The position numbers and the translations under genes are program-made. Positions 46,717 through 56,912 of a stretch of 64,000 nucleotides of DNA are shown one piece after another. Numbering within the stretch: the stretch's first letter is position 1; each line of letters opens with the position of its first letter. This DNA comes from Arthrobacter sp. Y-9 (GTDB taxonomy: Bacteria; Actinomycetota; Actinomycetes; Actinomycetales; Micrococcaceae), in NCBI RefSeq assembly GCF_029690065.1, contig NZ_CP121463.1:3038001-3102000 (forward strand), written 5' to 3'. The notes beneath the pieces are model-generated. The model saw nothing but the letters and a program-made list of their open reading frames with translations. It did not search any database and was not told the origin of the DNA.

Positions 46717-47640
46717 TCAGGACGACGGCGGGACCACGGGAAGCGCGGTCGTCGCCGGCGGGCTGGGCGGCACGACCTCGAGCTTGAGATCGCCGTCCAC
46801 CTCCACGAGCGTGGGCTGGTAGACGTGCGTCTTGCGCTTGTGGCTCAGGTACGCGACGCAGCCCTTGGCCGTGCCGAGCTTCTCGAGGATGATCTCCGTG
46901 CCGGGCACCATGAGCTGCCCCAGCGTCCTGCCCCGGGTGTTCTCCTGGTCGATCTCATCACCCAGCGAGGTCCCCGTGCGGTCGCCCAGGAGCTTGGGGG
47001 CGCAGATCCAGCGGCCCCAGACGCCCTTGCTCTCCAGCAGTCGGGGCTCCTGACCCAGCGGAAGTGTCGCCGCGAAGTAGCGGGTGTTGAACCGCCGGTG
47101 GGCGAAGTCGGGGCTGAGCCAGTTGACCAGCGGCTTCAGGAGGTCCGTGCGGAGCGAGAGCCCGCGACGGTCCAGGACGTCGGCCAGGGTCTTGTCCTGC
47201 GCGGCCACGGCTTCCCGTGCCGCCATCCACTCCTGCGGGTTGGTCACCGCGACCGTGCTCCCGGCGTCGGGTCCGGCCAGCAGGACACCCGTCTCCTCGA
47301 AGAGTTCCCGGATGGCCGCCACGACGTGACGGCGGGCCAGCGCGGGGTCCTCGATGCCGAGGGCGTCAGCCCACTGCGCCGGCGACGGGCCGATCCAGGG
47401 CATGGGGTCGTCGTCGTGCTCCTCGACGGAGCCGCCCGGGAAGGAGACCACGCCGAGCGGCGAGGAGCCGCTCCGGTAGGCGAGCCAGGTGGACATGCCG
47501 TCCGGCGTGTCCTTGATCAGGACGACGCTGGAGGCATAGCGGGGAGCCGCGGGTGTGCGCTCCCCGTGTTCGAGCCAGCTGCGTGCGGCGTTCTCGAACT
47601 GGACGGGCAGCTCGAAGAGCCGCTTTGCTGCTTGGGGCAC
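46717..47640 (-). CDS. NUDIX hydrolase, NUDT19-like with split NUDIX box
   Basis: The 307-residue protein has VSFPGGSVEE at the start of the NUDIX box and AAIRELFEETGVLL at its end, separated by about 30 extra residues (containing WADALGIEDPALARRHV). This split is typical of NUDT19/RP2-like CoA diphosphatases. The C-terminal region is Pro-rich. The GTG start at 47640 lacks a clear ribosome site. It is 23 bases after ridA. Confidence 0.82.
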   Translation of the reverse strand: MPQAAKRLFELPVQFENAARSWLEHGERTPAAPRYASSVVLIKDTPDGMSTWLAYRSGSSPLGVVSFPGGSVEEHDDDPMPWIGPSPAQWADALGIEDPALARRHVVAAIRELFEETGVLLAGPDAGSTVAVTNPQEWMAAREAVAAQDKTLADVLDRRGLSLRTDLLKPLVNWLSPDFAHRRFNTRYFAATLPLGQEPRLLESKGVWGRWICAPKLLGDRTGTSLGDEIDQENTRGRTLGQLMVPGTEIILEKLGTAKGCVAYLSHKRKTHVYQPTLVEVDGDLKLEVVPPSPPATTALPVVPPSS

Positions 47641-47663
47641 TGCTTCGGCCTATCTGACAGGAT

Positions 47664-48164
47664 TCAGGCGAACTCGGCGATGAGTTCGACCTCGACGGGG
47701 GCGTCCAGCGGCAGGACCGCGACGCCGACGGCGGAACGGGCGTGCTGCCCCTTCTCACCGAAGATCTCACCCAGGAGCTCGGACGCGCCGTTGATGACGC
47801 CGGGCTGGCCGGTGAAATCGGGGGTGGACGCCACGAAACCGACGACCTTCACGATCCGGGTGACCCGGTCCAGGTTGCCGATGACGCTCTTGACGGCCGC
47901 CAGCGCGTTGATGATGCTCGTGGCCGCGAGTTCCTTGGCACGCTCGGGGGTCACGGTGCCCTCGGCGCCGTCCGCGGAGACCTTTCCGGTCGCTGGGAGT
48001 TTGCCTTCAATAAACGGAAGCTGACCCGCGGTGTAGACGTGGGCGCCGCTCACCATGGCCGGCACGTAGGCCGCCACCGGCGCGGCGACCTCCGGAAGGC
48101 TCAGTCCGAGCTCCGCCAGGCGGGCCTCGATCGCGCTGTTCTCAGCATTGACGTGGGACGACAT
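47664..48164 (-). CDS. ridA: RidA-family deaminase
   Basis: The 166-residue protein is a RidA/YjgF homologue, a trimeric enzyme that hydrolyses reactive enamine/imine intermediates of PLP enzymes. Conserved features are VYTAGQLPF near the middle and a VVGFVAS segment, with a late VEVELIAEFA end. It lies 2 bases after the DUF4177 gene in the same order as I recall from mycobacteria (Rv3678c). Confidence 0.88.
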   Translation of the reverse strand: MSSHVNAENSAIEARLAELGLSLPEVAAPVAAYVPAMVSGAHVYTAGQLPFIEGKLPATGKVSADGAEGTVTPERAKELAATSIINALAAVKSVIGNLDRVTRIVKVVGFVASTPDFTGQPGVINGASELLGEIFGEKGQHARSAVGVAVLPLDAPVEVELIAEFA

Positions 48165-48166
48165 GC

Positions 48167-48322
48167 TCAGGCCTTCTCCCTCTTCAGATAGGCGACCAGG
48201 CCGTTGCCGTCGGGTCCGGGGACCACCTGGACGAGTTCCCAGCCGTCCTCGCCCCAGGTGTCCAGGATCTGCTTCGTGGCGTGGATGATCAGTGGTACGG
48301 TCGCGTACTCCCATTTGCTCAT
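48167..48322 (-). CDS. DUF4177 small protein
   Basis: The 51-residue protein reads MSKWEYATVPLIIHATKQIL then WGEDGWELVQVVPGPDG and a KREKA tail; the WGxxGWELV core marks DUF4177. Function is unknown. The start at 48322 is chosen because the longer frame overlaps the PBP gene. It heads a minus-strand operon with ridA and the NUDIX gene. Confidence 0.85.
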   Translation of the reverse strand: MSKWEYATVPLIIHATKQILDTWGEDGWELVQVVPGPDGNGLVAYLKREKA

Positions 48323-48359
48323 GGGGTCAAGCGTAATGGCTCCGGTTAGACTGGAGAAC

Positions 48360-50666
48360 ATGGCTCAAGCGAAGAATCCGCTATTCGACACTGCCACGGT
48401 CTTGGGGAAGATCGTGGCATTTCTGGGCGTCAGTGCTCTCTGCGGGGTCCTGGTGGCAGGACTCCTGGTCCCTGCCGCCGCGGTGACCGGCAGTGCGGCG
48501 AGTGGCTCCGTCCAGTTCTTTGAGGACCTTCCCGGAGAACTGACGGTCGCTCCCCCGGGGCAGGCGACCCGTGTCCTGGCGGCCGACGGCTCCCAGATCG
48601 CGACGATCTTCGCTGAGAACCGGACCCGTGTGGCGCTCAAGGACATCTCCCCGTTCGTCAAGGACGGGATCGTCGCCATTGAGGACAGCCGCTTCTACGA
48701 GCACGGCGGTGTGGACCCCACCGGTATCGCGCGCGCCCTGGTCGCCACGGCCAAGGGCGGACGCCAGGGTGCGTCCACCATCACGCAGCAGTACGTGAAC
48801 AACGTCATCAACGAATCCCTCATCGCCGAGGGACGTTCCGACGAGGTGAAGCTGAACGGCACCTCGAGCAAGACGGTCGGCGTGAAGCTCCGTGAGATGA
48901 AGCTCGCCATCGCGCTCGAGAAGAAGATGACCAAGGATCAGATCCTTGAGGGCTACCTCAACATCGTCTTCTTCAACGCCAACGCCTACGGCATCGAGGC
49001 CGCGGCACGCTACTTCTTCTCCACGTCCGCGAAGAATCTGACGCTGCCGCAGGCGGCCATGCTCGCCGGCGTCGTCAACAACCCCTCCGCCTACGATCCG
49101 GTGACCAACCCGGAGAACGCCAAGATGCGTCGCGATCTGGTCCTGAACGCCATGCTGAAGAACGGCAAGATCACTCAGAAGCAGCACGACGACGCGGTCA
49201 AGACCCCGGTCACCACGAAGGTCACCGTGCCTCGCCAGGGCTGCCAGTACGCCGCCACGGCCCCGTACTTCTGCGACTACGTGCAGCACCTCATCCTGAA
49301 CAACCCCGCCTACGGTGACACTCCTCAGGACCGCCTGAACCTGCTGCAGCGCGGCGGCCTGACCATCAAGACCACCCTGGACCCGCGGCTCCAGAAGCCC
49401 GCCCAGGTGCAGGTGGACGCTTCCGCCGGACCCGAGAACACGGACAAGTGGGGCGCGTCCCTCATCACCGTTCAGCCGGGAACGGGCAAGATTCTCACGA
49501 TGGCTCAGAATAGCCGGGTGGTCAAGACCCCGGGCGTCCCCATGGTCACCGACTACAACTTCAACGTGGACCGGGCGGATGCGAACGGGAACTCGCTGGG
49601 TGGCATCGGCGGATTCCAGCCCGGTTCAACCTTGAAGCCAGTCACACTGGCCGCCTGGCTGAACGAAGGCAAGCGCACCGATGATGTCGTCGACGCGACG
49701 CAACGTGTATACCCGCTGGACTTTCCGTGGAAGACCACGTGCAAGCCGGTCGAGGGTGCGTTCGACCCTTCCCTTCCGGGCTCTGATTCTCTCCAGAACG
49801 CTACGGAAGGAAACTACCGAAGGATGACGGTGCGAGAGGGCATCACCCTCTCCGTGAACACGGCGACCTTCGCCTCCGCCGCCGCGCTGGACGACTTCTG
49901 CGACATCCAGCGGATGGCCGACGCCCTGCAGATGCACACCGGTGACGGCAAGAGCAAGCTTGGCCTGAACACCCTCGGCAACCTGCTCGGTGGCAACAAC
50001 GTCGCCCCGCTGACCATGGCGAGCGCGTTCTCCACCTTCGCCAACAACGGGACCTTCTGCGAGCCGATCGCGATCGATTCCGTGGTGGACGCCCAGGGCA
50101 AGAAGTACCCGGCCCAGACCTCCAGTTGTAAGGAGGTCATCAAGCCCGACGTCGCGAAGACCGTGACCAACGTGCTGCAGGACGTGATGAGCAAGGGCTC
50201 GGGTGTCCTGATCCCGGAGAAGGTCCAGGCCCCGATCGCGGGCAAGACCGGTACCAACAACACGAACTCCCAGACCTGGGTTCTCGCGTACACCAAGGGC
50301 CTGGTCACCGCCTCCTACTTCGGGCAGGTCTACGGCGATCCGAACCAGTTCAGGGGTCAAAGGATCTACGTTAACGGCCAGTACTACGACTCCATCGACG
50401 GCGCGTACATCGCCGGTCCTCAGATGGCGCGGTACATGCAGCAGGTGGCCGGGCTCTACGACACCGGCGAGTTCGACCCGGCGCCCGATTCCCTCCTGGG
50501 CACCTCCTACGTCCCGCCCCCCGTCCAGCCCGAGACTCCGGCCACGAACACGCCGGACGGCAAGAAGCCGACGGACACCAAGCCGACCAGTGGCAACACC
50601 GGAGGCGGCGGTAACAACGGCGGTGGCAACAACAACGGCAAGCCCAACCCCAAGAAGACGCCGTGA
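48360..50666 (+). CDS. ponA2: Bifunctional penicillin-binding protein, PonA2 type
   Basis: The 768-residue class A PBP polymerises and cross-links peptidoglycan. One N-terminal membrane helix (about 15-45) precedes the transglycosylase domain (EDSRFYEHGGVDPTGIARA, GASTITQQYVNN). The transpeptidase has S423 in PGSTLKP, the SVN motif in TLSVNTA and KTG in AGKTGTNN. The C-terminus is a Pro/Thr/Asn/Gly-rich tail (about 720-768) with no PASTA domain, unlike mycobacterial PonA2. Note GGAG 4 bases before the ATG. Confidence 0.94.
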   Translation: MAQAKNPLFDTATVLGKIVAFLGVSALCGVLVAGLLVPAAAVTGSAASGSVQFFEDLPGELTVAPPGQATRVLAADGSQIATIFAENRTRVALKDISPFVKDGIVAIEDSRFYEHGGVDPTGIARALVATAKGGRQGASTITQQYVNNVINESLIAEGRSDEVKLNGTSSKTVGVKLREMKLAIALEKKMTKDQILEGYLNIVFFNANAYGIEAAARYFFSTSAKNLTLPQAAMLAGVVNNPSAYDPVTNPENAKMRRDLVLNAMLKNGKITQKQHDDAVKTPVTTKVTVPRQGCQYAATAPYFCDYVQHLILNNPAYGDTPQDRLNLLQRGGLTIKTTLDPRLQKPAQVQVDASAGPENTDKWGASLITVQPGTGKILTMAQNSRVVKTPGVPMVTDYNFNVDRADANGNSLGGIGGFQPGSTLKPVTLAAWLNEGKRTDDVVDATQRVYPLDFPWKTTCKPVEGAFDPSLPGSDSLQNATEGNYRRMTVREGITLSVNTATFASAAALDDFCDIQRMADALQMHTGDGKSKLGLNTLGNLLGGNNVAPLTMASAFSTFANNGTFCEPIAIDSVVDAQGKKYPAQTSSCKEVIKPDVAKTVTNVLQDVMSKGSGVLIPEKVQAPIAGKTGTNNTNSQTWVLAYTKGLVTASYFGQVYGDPNQFRGQRIYVNGQYYDSIDGAYIAGPQMARYMQQVAGLYDTGEFDPAPDSLLGTSYVPPPVQPETPATNTPDGKKPTDTKPTSGNTGGGGNNGGGNNNGKPNPKKTP

Positions 50667-51652
50667 CCATGGGCGATCCGCTGACCGAGCAGCTGAACGC
50701 TGCCGCGTCGCTCGCAGGCCGCGTCCGGGAAACCGGGCGCGGCCTCGCCGCAACCGCTGCGAAGACGGCCGTGCTGGCCGGCGTCGCGGGCGCGGCGGGC
50801 CTGGCATACGGGTCCTGGGAGAAGAACCAGTTCGGCGTCCGCCACGAAGAGCTGGCCATCCTCCCCGAGGGCAGCGAGCCGTTCCGCATCCTCCACCTGA
50901 GCGACATCCATTTCATCCCGGGCCAGCGCAAGAAGGCCGACTGGCTGCGCTCCCTCGATGACCTCAACCCCGACCTGGTGGTCAACACCGGCGACAACCT
51001 GAGCCATCGGGACGCCATCGACCCGCTGCTGGACGCTCTGAAGCCGCTCCTGAACCGGCCCGGCGTGTTCGTTCCCGGCTCCAACGACTACTACGCGCCC
51101 CGGCTGAAGAGTCCTCTGGCGTACTTCGCGGGCCCTTCCCGCCAGCGCAAGGAACCGGTCGCGCTCGACTGGCCGCGCCTGCGTGCCGGGTTCGGCATGT
51201 CCGGGTGGGTCGATCTGACCAACCGCCACCAGTCCCTGGTCTTCAACCGGATGCGCTTCGACTTCTCCGGCATGGACGATCCGCACATCGAGCGGGAGAA
51301 GTTCACCGGCTGGCCGCAGGGCATCGCCGCCGGGGCGGCCCCGTCGCTGCGCGTCGGCGTCGTGCACGCCCCGTATCAGCGGGCGCTGGACACGCTCACC
51401 GAAGCCGGCGCCGAGCTGATCCTCTCCGGCCACACTCACGGCGGCCAGGTCTGCATCCCCGGCTACGGTGCGCTCGTCTCCAACTGCGATCTGCCCACGT
51501 GGCGGGCCCGCGGCCTGCACGACTGGGAGAGCAAGGGGCACACGACGCCGGTCAACGTCTCCGCAGGGATCGGTACCTCCCGTTTCGCGCCCTACCGCAT
51601 CGCCTGCCGCCCGGAGGCCGTGGTGCTGGACCTGACGGCACGCGAGGGCTGA
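50663..51652 (+). CDS. Metallophosphoesterase
   Basis: The 329-residue enzyme has the calcineurin-like metal motifs LHLSDIHF, NTGDNL, GSNDY (normally GNH), then VVHAPY and GHTHGGQV. An N-terminal hydrophobic stretch (about 30-45) could anchor it to the membrane. Its GTG overlaps the PBP stop (GTGA); an ATG at 50669 is possible. This pairing with a class A PBP is conserved in actinobacteria and suggests cell-envelope work. Confidence 0.88.
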   Translation: MTMGDPLTEQLNAAASLAGRVRETGRGLAATAAKTAVLAGVAGAAGLAYGSWEKNQFGVRHEELAILPEGSEPFRILHLSDIHFIPGQRKKADWLRSLDDLNPDLVVNTGDNLSHRDAIDPLLDALKPLLNRPGVFVPGSNDYYAPRLKSPLAYFAGPSRQRKEPVALDWPRLRAGFGMSGWVDLTNRHQSLVFNRMRFDFSGMDDPHIEREKFTGWPQGIAAGAAPSLRVGVVHAPYQRALDTLTEAGAELILSGHTHGGQVCIPGYGALVSNCDLPTWRARGLHDWESKGHTTPVNVSAGIGTSRFAPYRIACRPEAVVLDLTAREG

Positions 51653-51663
51653 CCCGCTTCTCA

Positions 51664-51724
51664 GTTGCGTGCTCAGTAGTTGCGGGTTCCGCGCTCCGGG
51701 ACCCGCAACTACTGAGCACACAAC
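51664..51724. repeat. Long dispersed palindrome, copy A
   Basis: Arms 51664-51687 and 51701-51724 are 24 bases each and pair with one mismatch, around a 13-base spacer. The arm core is GTGCTCAGTAGTTGCGGGT. A second, related palindrome lies at 62842-62900. It directly follows the metallophosphoesterase gene and may also terminate transcription. Confidence 0.85.
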
Positions 51725-51750
51725 CAACCGGACCGGCTAGAGTCCAGTCC

Positions 51751-52164
51751 ATGGGGGACCCACAAGAAAACACGGCGCCGGCCTTCTCATCGACCGCCGG
51801 CACAGTATCAACGGGCGGCACCGCTCGTGCGACACCCGCCATCCTCTGGCTCTTCACCGTCCTGGCCGCGATCTTCCTGTGGTTCCCCGTGTCCGGCATC
51901 GGCGGCGGACTGGCCTCCGTGCCGCACACCGGCAGAGGGTGCGACGCCGGCTCCGGGCCGATCTGCGGGAACCAGGCTGAGGCGCTGTGGGCTTCCACGG
52001 TGCTCGCAGCGATTTTCGCCGCTCTGTATGTCGGCGCCGTGGTGATCGTCGCCGTCGAGCATCGCGGGCGGACCAGGAGCGTCCGCGCCTGGCCGCCGCT
52101 TCTGGCCTTGGCGGCCTATGCCGCGGCGCTGTTCCTGGGTTCCTACCTGCTCAGCCGCTCATGA
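51751..52164 (+). CDS. Small membrane protein with RGC-x5-GPICG motif, paralogue A
   Basis: The 137-residue protein has three hydrophobic helices (about 30-50, 78-98, 114-134) separated by a loop VPHTGRGCDAGSGPICGNQA that contains C64 and C72. The same motif occurs at the same spacing in the next gene. I do not recognise the family. The first 28 residues are Thr/Ala/Gly-rich. Its stop overlaps the next start by 4 bases. Confidence 0.75.
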   Translation: MGDPQENTAPAFSSTAGTVSTGGTARATPAILWLFTVLAAIFLWFPVSGIGGGLASVPHTGRGCDAGSGPICGNQAEALWASTVLAAIFAALYVGAVVIVAVEHRGRTRSVRAWPPLLALAAYAAALFLGSYLLSRS

Positions 52165-52574
52165 CGCACACGGTCGCCGCCGCGGGGATCGCGCCCGCCT
52201 GGGGAAAGCAGAACCTGACCCTGCTGTGGTCCCTGTCCGCTTTCGCCGTGGTCCTGCTCGTGGCACCGGCGATCGGCGTCGGGACGCTGCTCGCCCAGAT
52301 CCCCCATAGCAACCGCGGCTGCACGGCGGACGACGGTCCGATCTGCGGCGATCAGGCGTTCCTTCTGCAGTTGTCCTCGGTCTCCGCTCTCATCCTGCTG
52401 TCCTTGTACACCTACGGAATGCTCATCCTCAAGGTCGGGTCGGAGGAACAGGGCTCGTGGAGGCCGGTGCTGTCCGCGGGGCTGGCCGTGTTCGGCTGTG
52501 CCCTCCTGGTGCTGGCGATCGCCTACGCGGTGGAGCTCAACCGTCCGCCCGCCGTGCTGCCGCCGGGCCTCTAA
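52161..52574 (+). CDS. Small membrane protein with RGC-x5-GPICG motif, paralogue B
   Basis: The 137-residue protein is equal in length to paralogue A and has three hydrophobic helices and the loop IPHSNRGCTADDGPICGDQA with C54 and C62. Overall similarity is low apart from this loop and the helix pattern. The ATG overlaps the previous stop by 4 bases, so the two are co-translated. The paired Cys in the predicted extracytoplasmic loop may form a disulfide or bind a ligand. Confidence 0.75.
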   Translation: MTHTVAAAGIAPAWGKQNLTLLWSLSAFAVVLLVAPAIGVGTLLAQIPHSNRGCTADDGPICGDQAFLLQLSSVSALILLSLYTYGMLILKVGSEEQGSWRPVLSAGLAVFGCALLVLAIAYAVELNRPPAVLPPGL

Positions 52575-52762
52575 GCCGTCTTGGCCGGTCCTCACCGCCG
52601 TCCGCCGCGTGCCTCCTCCGGGCTTTCCGCCCTGGATTCCGCCCACTTGCGTTCATCTGAAACCGTGTGACAAACCGGGCATAAAACCCCGGCGTAGGCT
52701 GGTTGCCACAGGTAACGAACACTCATGGCACGGCTCATCGGGAAGCGAAGCGATCACCCAGC

Positions 52763-54622
52763 ATGGCGCAGACTCAGACCACGTTCTTCCACTCACTCAG
52801 ACGCCTTTACCCTCATCTGAAGCCGATCATGCCGCGGCTCGTGATGGGCCTGCTCTCCGCGCTCGGCGCCAGCCTGGTCGCCCTGGCGATCCCGCAGGTG
52901 CTACGGAGCCTCATCAACGACTCGCTGCACCCCGGCGGTCAGCCCTCCGAGGTCTGGATCGCCGTCGCGGCCGTCCTCGGACTCGGCGTCCTGGAGGCCG
53001 GGCTGATCGCCCTCCGCCGCCAGTTCGTCATCAACCCGGCCACGACCGTCGAGAACGGGCTCCGTGTCTCGCTGTACCGGCACCTGCAGGATCTCGCCGT
53101 CGACTTCCATGACCGCTGGGGCTCCGGTCAGCTCCTCTCCCGCGCCATGGCGGATCTCAATTTCCTGCGACGCTGGATGGCGTTCGGCGCGATCATGCTG
53201 GTGGTCACGTCGCTCACGGTCGTGATCGGCGTGGGCATCATGTTCAGCATGAGCTGGCAGCTGGCGCTCGTCTTTCTGGCCGCCGCCATCCCGATCGTCG
53301 CCACCGGCACCCGCTTTCGCCGCAACTTCCTCCGCGTCGCCCGTCGCAGCCAGGACCAGGCCGGCGACCTGGCCACCGCGGTCGAGGAGTCCGTCCACGG
53401 CATCCGCGTGCTCAAGGCGTTCGGCCGCGGCCGCGAAGCGCTGGAGAACTTCAACAACCAGGCCGAGGAACTCCGGCAGACCGAGATCCTCAAGGCCCGA
53501 CAGCTGGCCTTCTTCTCGCTCGTGTCCACGCTCCTGCCGGAACTGGCCCTCGGCGTCGGGCTGGTGCTCGGCATCGCCCTCACGGCGGACGGCCAGCTCA
53601 GCATCGGCGCGCTCGTGGCCTTCTTCGCGACGGCGGCCGTGGTCGCGGGCCCGGTCGAAGCCGTCGGCATGTTGCTCTCCATGGCGCTGACCGCGAAATC
53701 CGCCATCGACCGCCACTTCGAAGTCATGGACAGCCCCGTCACCATCGCTGACCCGGCCACTCCCCACCGGCCGGCCGAGATCGACGGTGCGGTCCGCTTC
53801 GAGGGCGTCCGCTTCGCCTTCGCGGACAGTCTGGAGGCCGATCCGGACGACCCGCAGTACCTCCTCGAGGATGTCACTCTGGACATCGCCCCCGGCGAGA
53901 CCATGGCCCTCGTGGGCGTCACCGGTTCCGGCAAGTCCGCGCTCCTGCAATTGGTGCCGCGGCTCTACGAAGTCACGGACGGCAGGATCACCATCGACGG
54001 CCAGGACCTGCGCGAGTTCAGCCTGACCGAACTCCGCAGCATCGTCTCCGTCGCCTTCGAGGACACCACGCTTTTCTCCAGCTCCATCCGGGACAATGTG
54101 CTGCTGGGCGCGCCGGCCGAGGTGACCGCCACCGAGGAGACCGCGACGGCGGCACTCACCGAGGCGCTCGACGTCGCGCAGGCATCGTTCGCATACGCCC
54201 TGCCCGACGGTGTGGACACCCGCATCGGCGAGGAGGGGCTGAGCCTGTCCGGGGGGCAGCGGCAGCGCATCGCCCTGGCCCGCGCGATCGCGGCCCGGCC
54301 GAAGGTCCTGGTGCTGGATGACCCGCTGTCGGCCCTCGACGTCGCGACCGAGGAACTCGTGGAGGCGCGGCTCCGGGAGGTCCTGAGCGAGACGACCACG
54401 CTGATCGTCGCCCACCGCCCGTCCACCGTGGCCCTGGCCGACCGCGTCGCGCTGCTGCAGGACGGCCGGATCGCCGCCGTCGGGACGCACAGTGAGCTGC
54501 TCGCGACGAACGAGCACTACCGCTACGTCATCGCGAGCCTCGACCCGGACCCTGTCGATCTGGACAGTGAGCTCGAGGACGAGCTGGAGGACGCGGAGTT
54601 CGAGAACGAGGTGAACGCATGA
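52763..54622 (+). CDS. ABC exporter half-transporter, degenerate-site subunit
   Basis: The 619-residue protein has six membrane helices (about 20-330) and a nucleotide-binding domain with Walker [14 protein letters not shown], signature [14 protein letters not shown] and Walker [13 protein letters not shown], in which the catalytic Glu is replaced by Asp (D520). An acidic C-terminal tail follows. This Asp is typical of the degenerate-site subunit of heterodimeric exporters such as TM287/288. The ribosome site is weak. The partner gene overlaps by 4 bases. Confidence 0.9.
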   Translation: MAQTQTTFFHSLRRLYPHLKPIMPRLVMGLLSALGASLVALAIPQVLRSLINDSLHPGGQPSEVWIAVAAVLGLGVLEAGLIALRRQFVINPATTVENGLRVSLYRHLQDLAVDFHDRWGSGQLLSRAMADLNFLRRWMAFGAIMLVVTSLTVVIGVGIMFSMSWQLALVFLAAAIPIVATGTRFRRNFLRVARRSQDQAGDLATAVEESVHGIRVLKAFGRGREALENFNNQAEELRQTEILKARQLAFFSLVSTLLPELALGVGLVLGIALTADGQLSIGALVAFFATAAVVAGPVEAVGMLLSMALTAKSAIDRHFEVMDSPVTIADPATPHRPAEIDGAVRFEGVRFAFADSLEADPDDPQYLLEDVTLDIAPGETMALVGVTGSGKSALLQLVPRLYEVTDGRITIDGQDLREFSLTELRSIVSVAFEDTTLFSSSIRDNVLLGAPAEVTATEETATAALTEALDVAQASFAYALPDGVDTRIGEEGLSLSGGQRQRIALARAIAARPKVLVLDDPLSALDVATEELVEARLREVLSETTTLIVAHRPSTVALADRVALLQDGRIAAVGTHSELLATNEHYRYVIASLDPDPVDLDSELEDELEDAEFENEVNA

Positions 54623-56577
54623 GCACGGCACAGACCACGACGCCCGGCTTCGGGACGTCGAACGAGGACTCCTCCCGGCTCGCCGCAGCGGAAAGCCGGG
54701 CCGTCCGCAAGCGGTCCCTGCGGCTCCTCGGCTCGCTGATCCGGCCCATCCGGGTCCGGTTCTGGCTGACAGTCGCCATGGTGGTGATCTCGCAGGCCGC
54801 GCACGCCGCAGGACCTGCGCTGATCGCCTTCGGCATCGACCGCGCGCTCCCGGCCCTGACCCGCGGCGACTCGACGCCGCTGGTGCTGGCCGGCGTCGGG
54901 TATCTGCTGGCCGCCGTCGTGACGGCGTGGCTGACCGCGCTGTACGTCACGAGCACCGCCAAACTCAGCCAGGCGATGCTGCTGGACCTGAGGGTCCGGG
55001 TCTTCCGGCACACCCAGCGGCTCAGCCTGGAATTCCATGAGAAGTACACCTCGGGCAGGATCATCGCCCGGCAGACGTCGGACCTGGAGGCGCTCCGGGA
55101 ACTGCTCGACTCCGGGGTCAGCTCCCTCGCGGCCGGGTTCATGTTCATGGTGTTCACGGCGCTGACGGTGTTCGCACTCGACTGGCCGAGCGGTCTGATC
55201 ATGCTCGGCGCCGCCATCCCCGCGACATTCCTGACCCGCTGGTACCAGAAGCGCTCCGAGATCACCTACCGCGAATCACGCGTGGTGTCCGCCCGGATCA
55301 TCGTCCACTTCGTGGAGACCATGACGGGCATCCGCGCCGTCAAGGCATTCCGCAAGGAGGCCCAGAACACCCGGGAGTACACGGACCTGTCCGAGGAATA
55401 CCGTCAGGTCACCGTGCGCTCCATCAACCTCAACGGCATCTTCCTGCCCGCCCTGGTGCTGCTCGGCAACATCACGGTCGTGGTGGTCCTGGCCGTGGCC
55501 GGGTTCCGCGTCCTGCACGGCGAGCTGGCCGTCGGCGTGCTGCTGGCGCTGGTCCTGTCGGTCAAGCGGTTCTTCCAGCCGGTCGACCAGATGGCCATGT
55601 TCTACAACTCCTTCCAGAGCGCTCAGGCCGCCCTGGAGAAGGTGTCCGGACTGCTCGAAGAGGTCCCGACCGTGCGTCCGCCCCGCGAGCCGGTGCCGCT
55701 GCCCGCGGCCGAGGGCCGGATCGAGTTCAAGGACGTCGAATTCCGGTACGGCGACGGGCCCGTGGTGGTCCCGGAGCTGAATCTCACCATTCCCGCGGGA
55801 CAGACCGTGGCGCTGGTCGGCCAGACGGGTGCGGGCAAGTCCACGCTCGCCAAGCTGATCGCCCGCTTCTACGACGTCAGCGCGGGCTCCCTGACCCTCG
55901 ACGGGGTGGAGCTGTCGCGGATCTCCACCCCGGAGCTGCGGCGGGCCGTGGTCATGGTGACGCAGGAGGCGTTCCTGTTCAGCGGAAGCGTGGCGGACAA
56001 CATCGCCCTGGGCCGCCCGGGGGCCAGCCGCGAGGAGATCGAGGCGGCGGCCCGGGCCGTCGGCGCGGACACGTTCATCCGCGCCCTCCCCGAGGGCTAC
56101 GACACCGACGTCAACAAGCGCGGCGGCCGCGTCTCCGCCGGGCAGCGGCAGCTCATCAGCTTCGCGCGCGCGTTCCTGGCCGACCCGGCGGTGCTCATCC
56201 TGGACGAAGCCACCTCCTCTCTCGACATTCCCAGTGAGCGGCTCGTGCAGGAAGGCCTCGCGCGGCTCCTGGGCGGCGGCGCGGACTCCCCCACCCGGCG
56301 CCCCGCGCGCGACGACGGCGCGGCCGGGCCCACCGTCGTCGCGCCGGAGAGCGGGGCCGGGGAAGCCGTGGCCGGGGAAGCCTCCGGCAGCGAGGCAGCG
56401 GCGCACCGACGCACGGCTCTCATCATCGCGCACCGGCTCTCGACGGTGGAGATCGCGGACCGCGTCCTGGTGGTCCATGACGGGAGGATCGTGGAGGACG
56501 GCACCCCGGACCAGCTCATCCGGGACGGTGGCCGCTTCGCCGCCCTGCACGGCGCCTGGCGCGACTCGCTGGTGTGA
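54619..56577 (+). CDS. ABC exporter half-transporter, catalytic partner
   Basis: The 652-residue half-transporter has Walker [14 protein letters not shown], Walker [13 protein letters not shown] with catalytic E530, and the non-canonical signature [15 protein letters not shown]. Between Walker B and the switch His (about H605) there is an extra linker of about 45 residues (552-596), rich in Gly, Ala and Glu. Together with the preceding gene it forms an asymmetric heterodimer; substrates are probably drugs or lipids. Confidence 0.9.
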   Translation: MSTAQTTTPGFGTSNEDSSRLAAAESRAVRKRSLRLLGSLIRPIRVRFWLTVAMVVISQAAHAAGPALIAFGIDRALPALTRGDSTPLVLAGVGYLLAAVVTAWLTALYVTSTAKLSQAMLLDLRVRVFRHTQRLSLEFHEKYTSGRIIARQTSDLEALRELLDSGVSSLAAGFMFMVFTALTVFALDWPSGLIMLGAAIPATFLTRWYQKRSEITYRESRVVSARIIVHFVETMTGIRAVKAFRKEAQNTREYTDLSEEYRQVTVRSINLNGIFLPALVLLGNITVVVVLAVAGFRVLHGELAVGVLLALVLSVKRFFQPVDQMAMFYNSFQSAQAALEKVSGLLEEVPTVRPPREPVPLPAAEGRIEFKDVEFRYGDGPVVVPELNLTIPAGQTVALVGQTGAGKSTLAKLIARFYDVSAGSLTLDGVELSRISTPELRRAVVMVTQEAFLFSGSVADNIALGRPGASREEIEAAARAVGADTFIRALPEGYDTDVNKRGGRVSAGQRQLISFARAFLADPAVLILDEATSSLDIPSERLVQEGLARLLGGGADSPTRRPARDDGAAGPTVVAPESGAGEAVAGEASGSEAAAHRRTALIIAHRLSTVEIADRVLVVHDGRIVEDGTPDQLIRDGGRFAALHGAWRDSLV

Positions 56578-56582
56578 GGCGT

Positions 56583-56619
56583 CCCCGGTGACGGGCTCCT
56601 TCGGGCCTGATCACCGGGG
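56583..56619 (+). terminator. Hairpin after the ABC exporter operon
   Basis: CCCCGGTGA (56583-56591) and TCACCGGGG (56611-56619) are perfectly complementary; no T tract follows. It begins 6 bases after the stop. Confidence 0.5.
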
Positions 56620-56723
56620 AGTCACGGGTCCGAAGAGGCCCTGCCTCCGCCGATTTCAAAACTCGGGCCGGATCCGCTATTCTTGTAGGGTTGCTTGTCG
56701 GGGAAACCCGCGGGTCAACGGAT

Positions 56724-56800
<77 letters not shown>

Positions 56801-56803
56801 CGG

Positions 56804-56833
56804 AAAAGCCCCGCTCTCAGGAGCGGGGCTTTT
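56804..56833 (+). terminator. Terminator of tRNA-Pro
   Basis: AAAAGCCCCGCTC (56804-56816) and GAGCGGGGCTTTT (56821-56833) form a perfect 13-base stem with a TCAG loop and a T run, starting 3 bases after the tRNA. Confidence 0.9.
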
Positions 56834-56912
56834 GCTTTGTCCGGGGTGATTCCCTGCTCCTTCCCAGCCGACGGGGGTTCACCCCGCCAGGCCCCTCTCC
56901 TAGGCTGGGCAC

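Noticed and set aside
52901-54631. 576-residue minus-strand frame under the first ABC exporter
   Set aside because: Composition is shadow-like (Asp/Gln/His/Arg-rich) and the plus strand has full ABC motifs.
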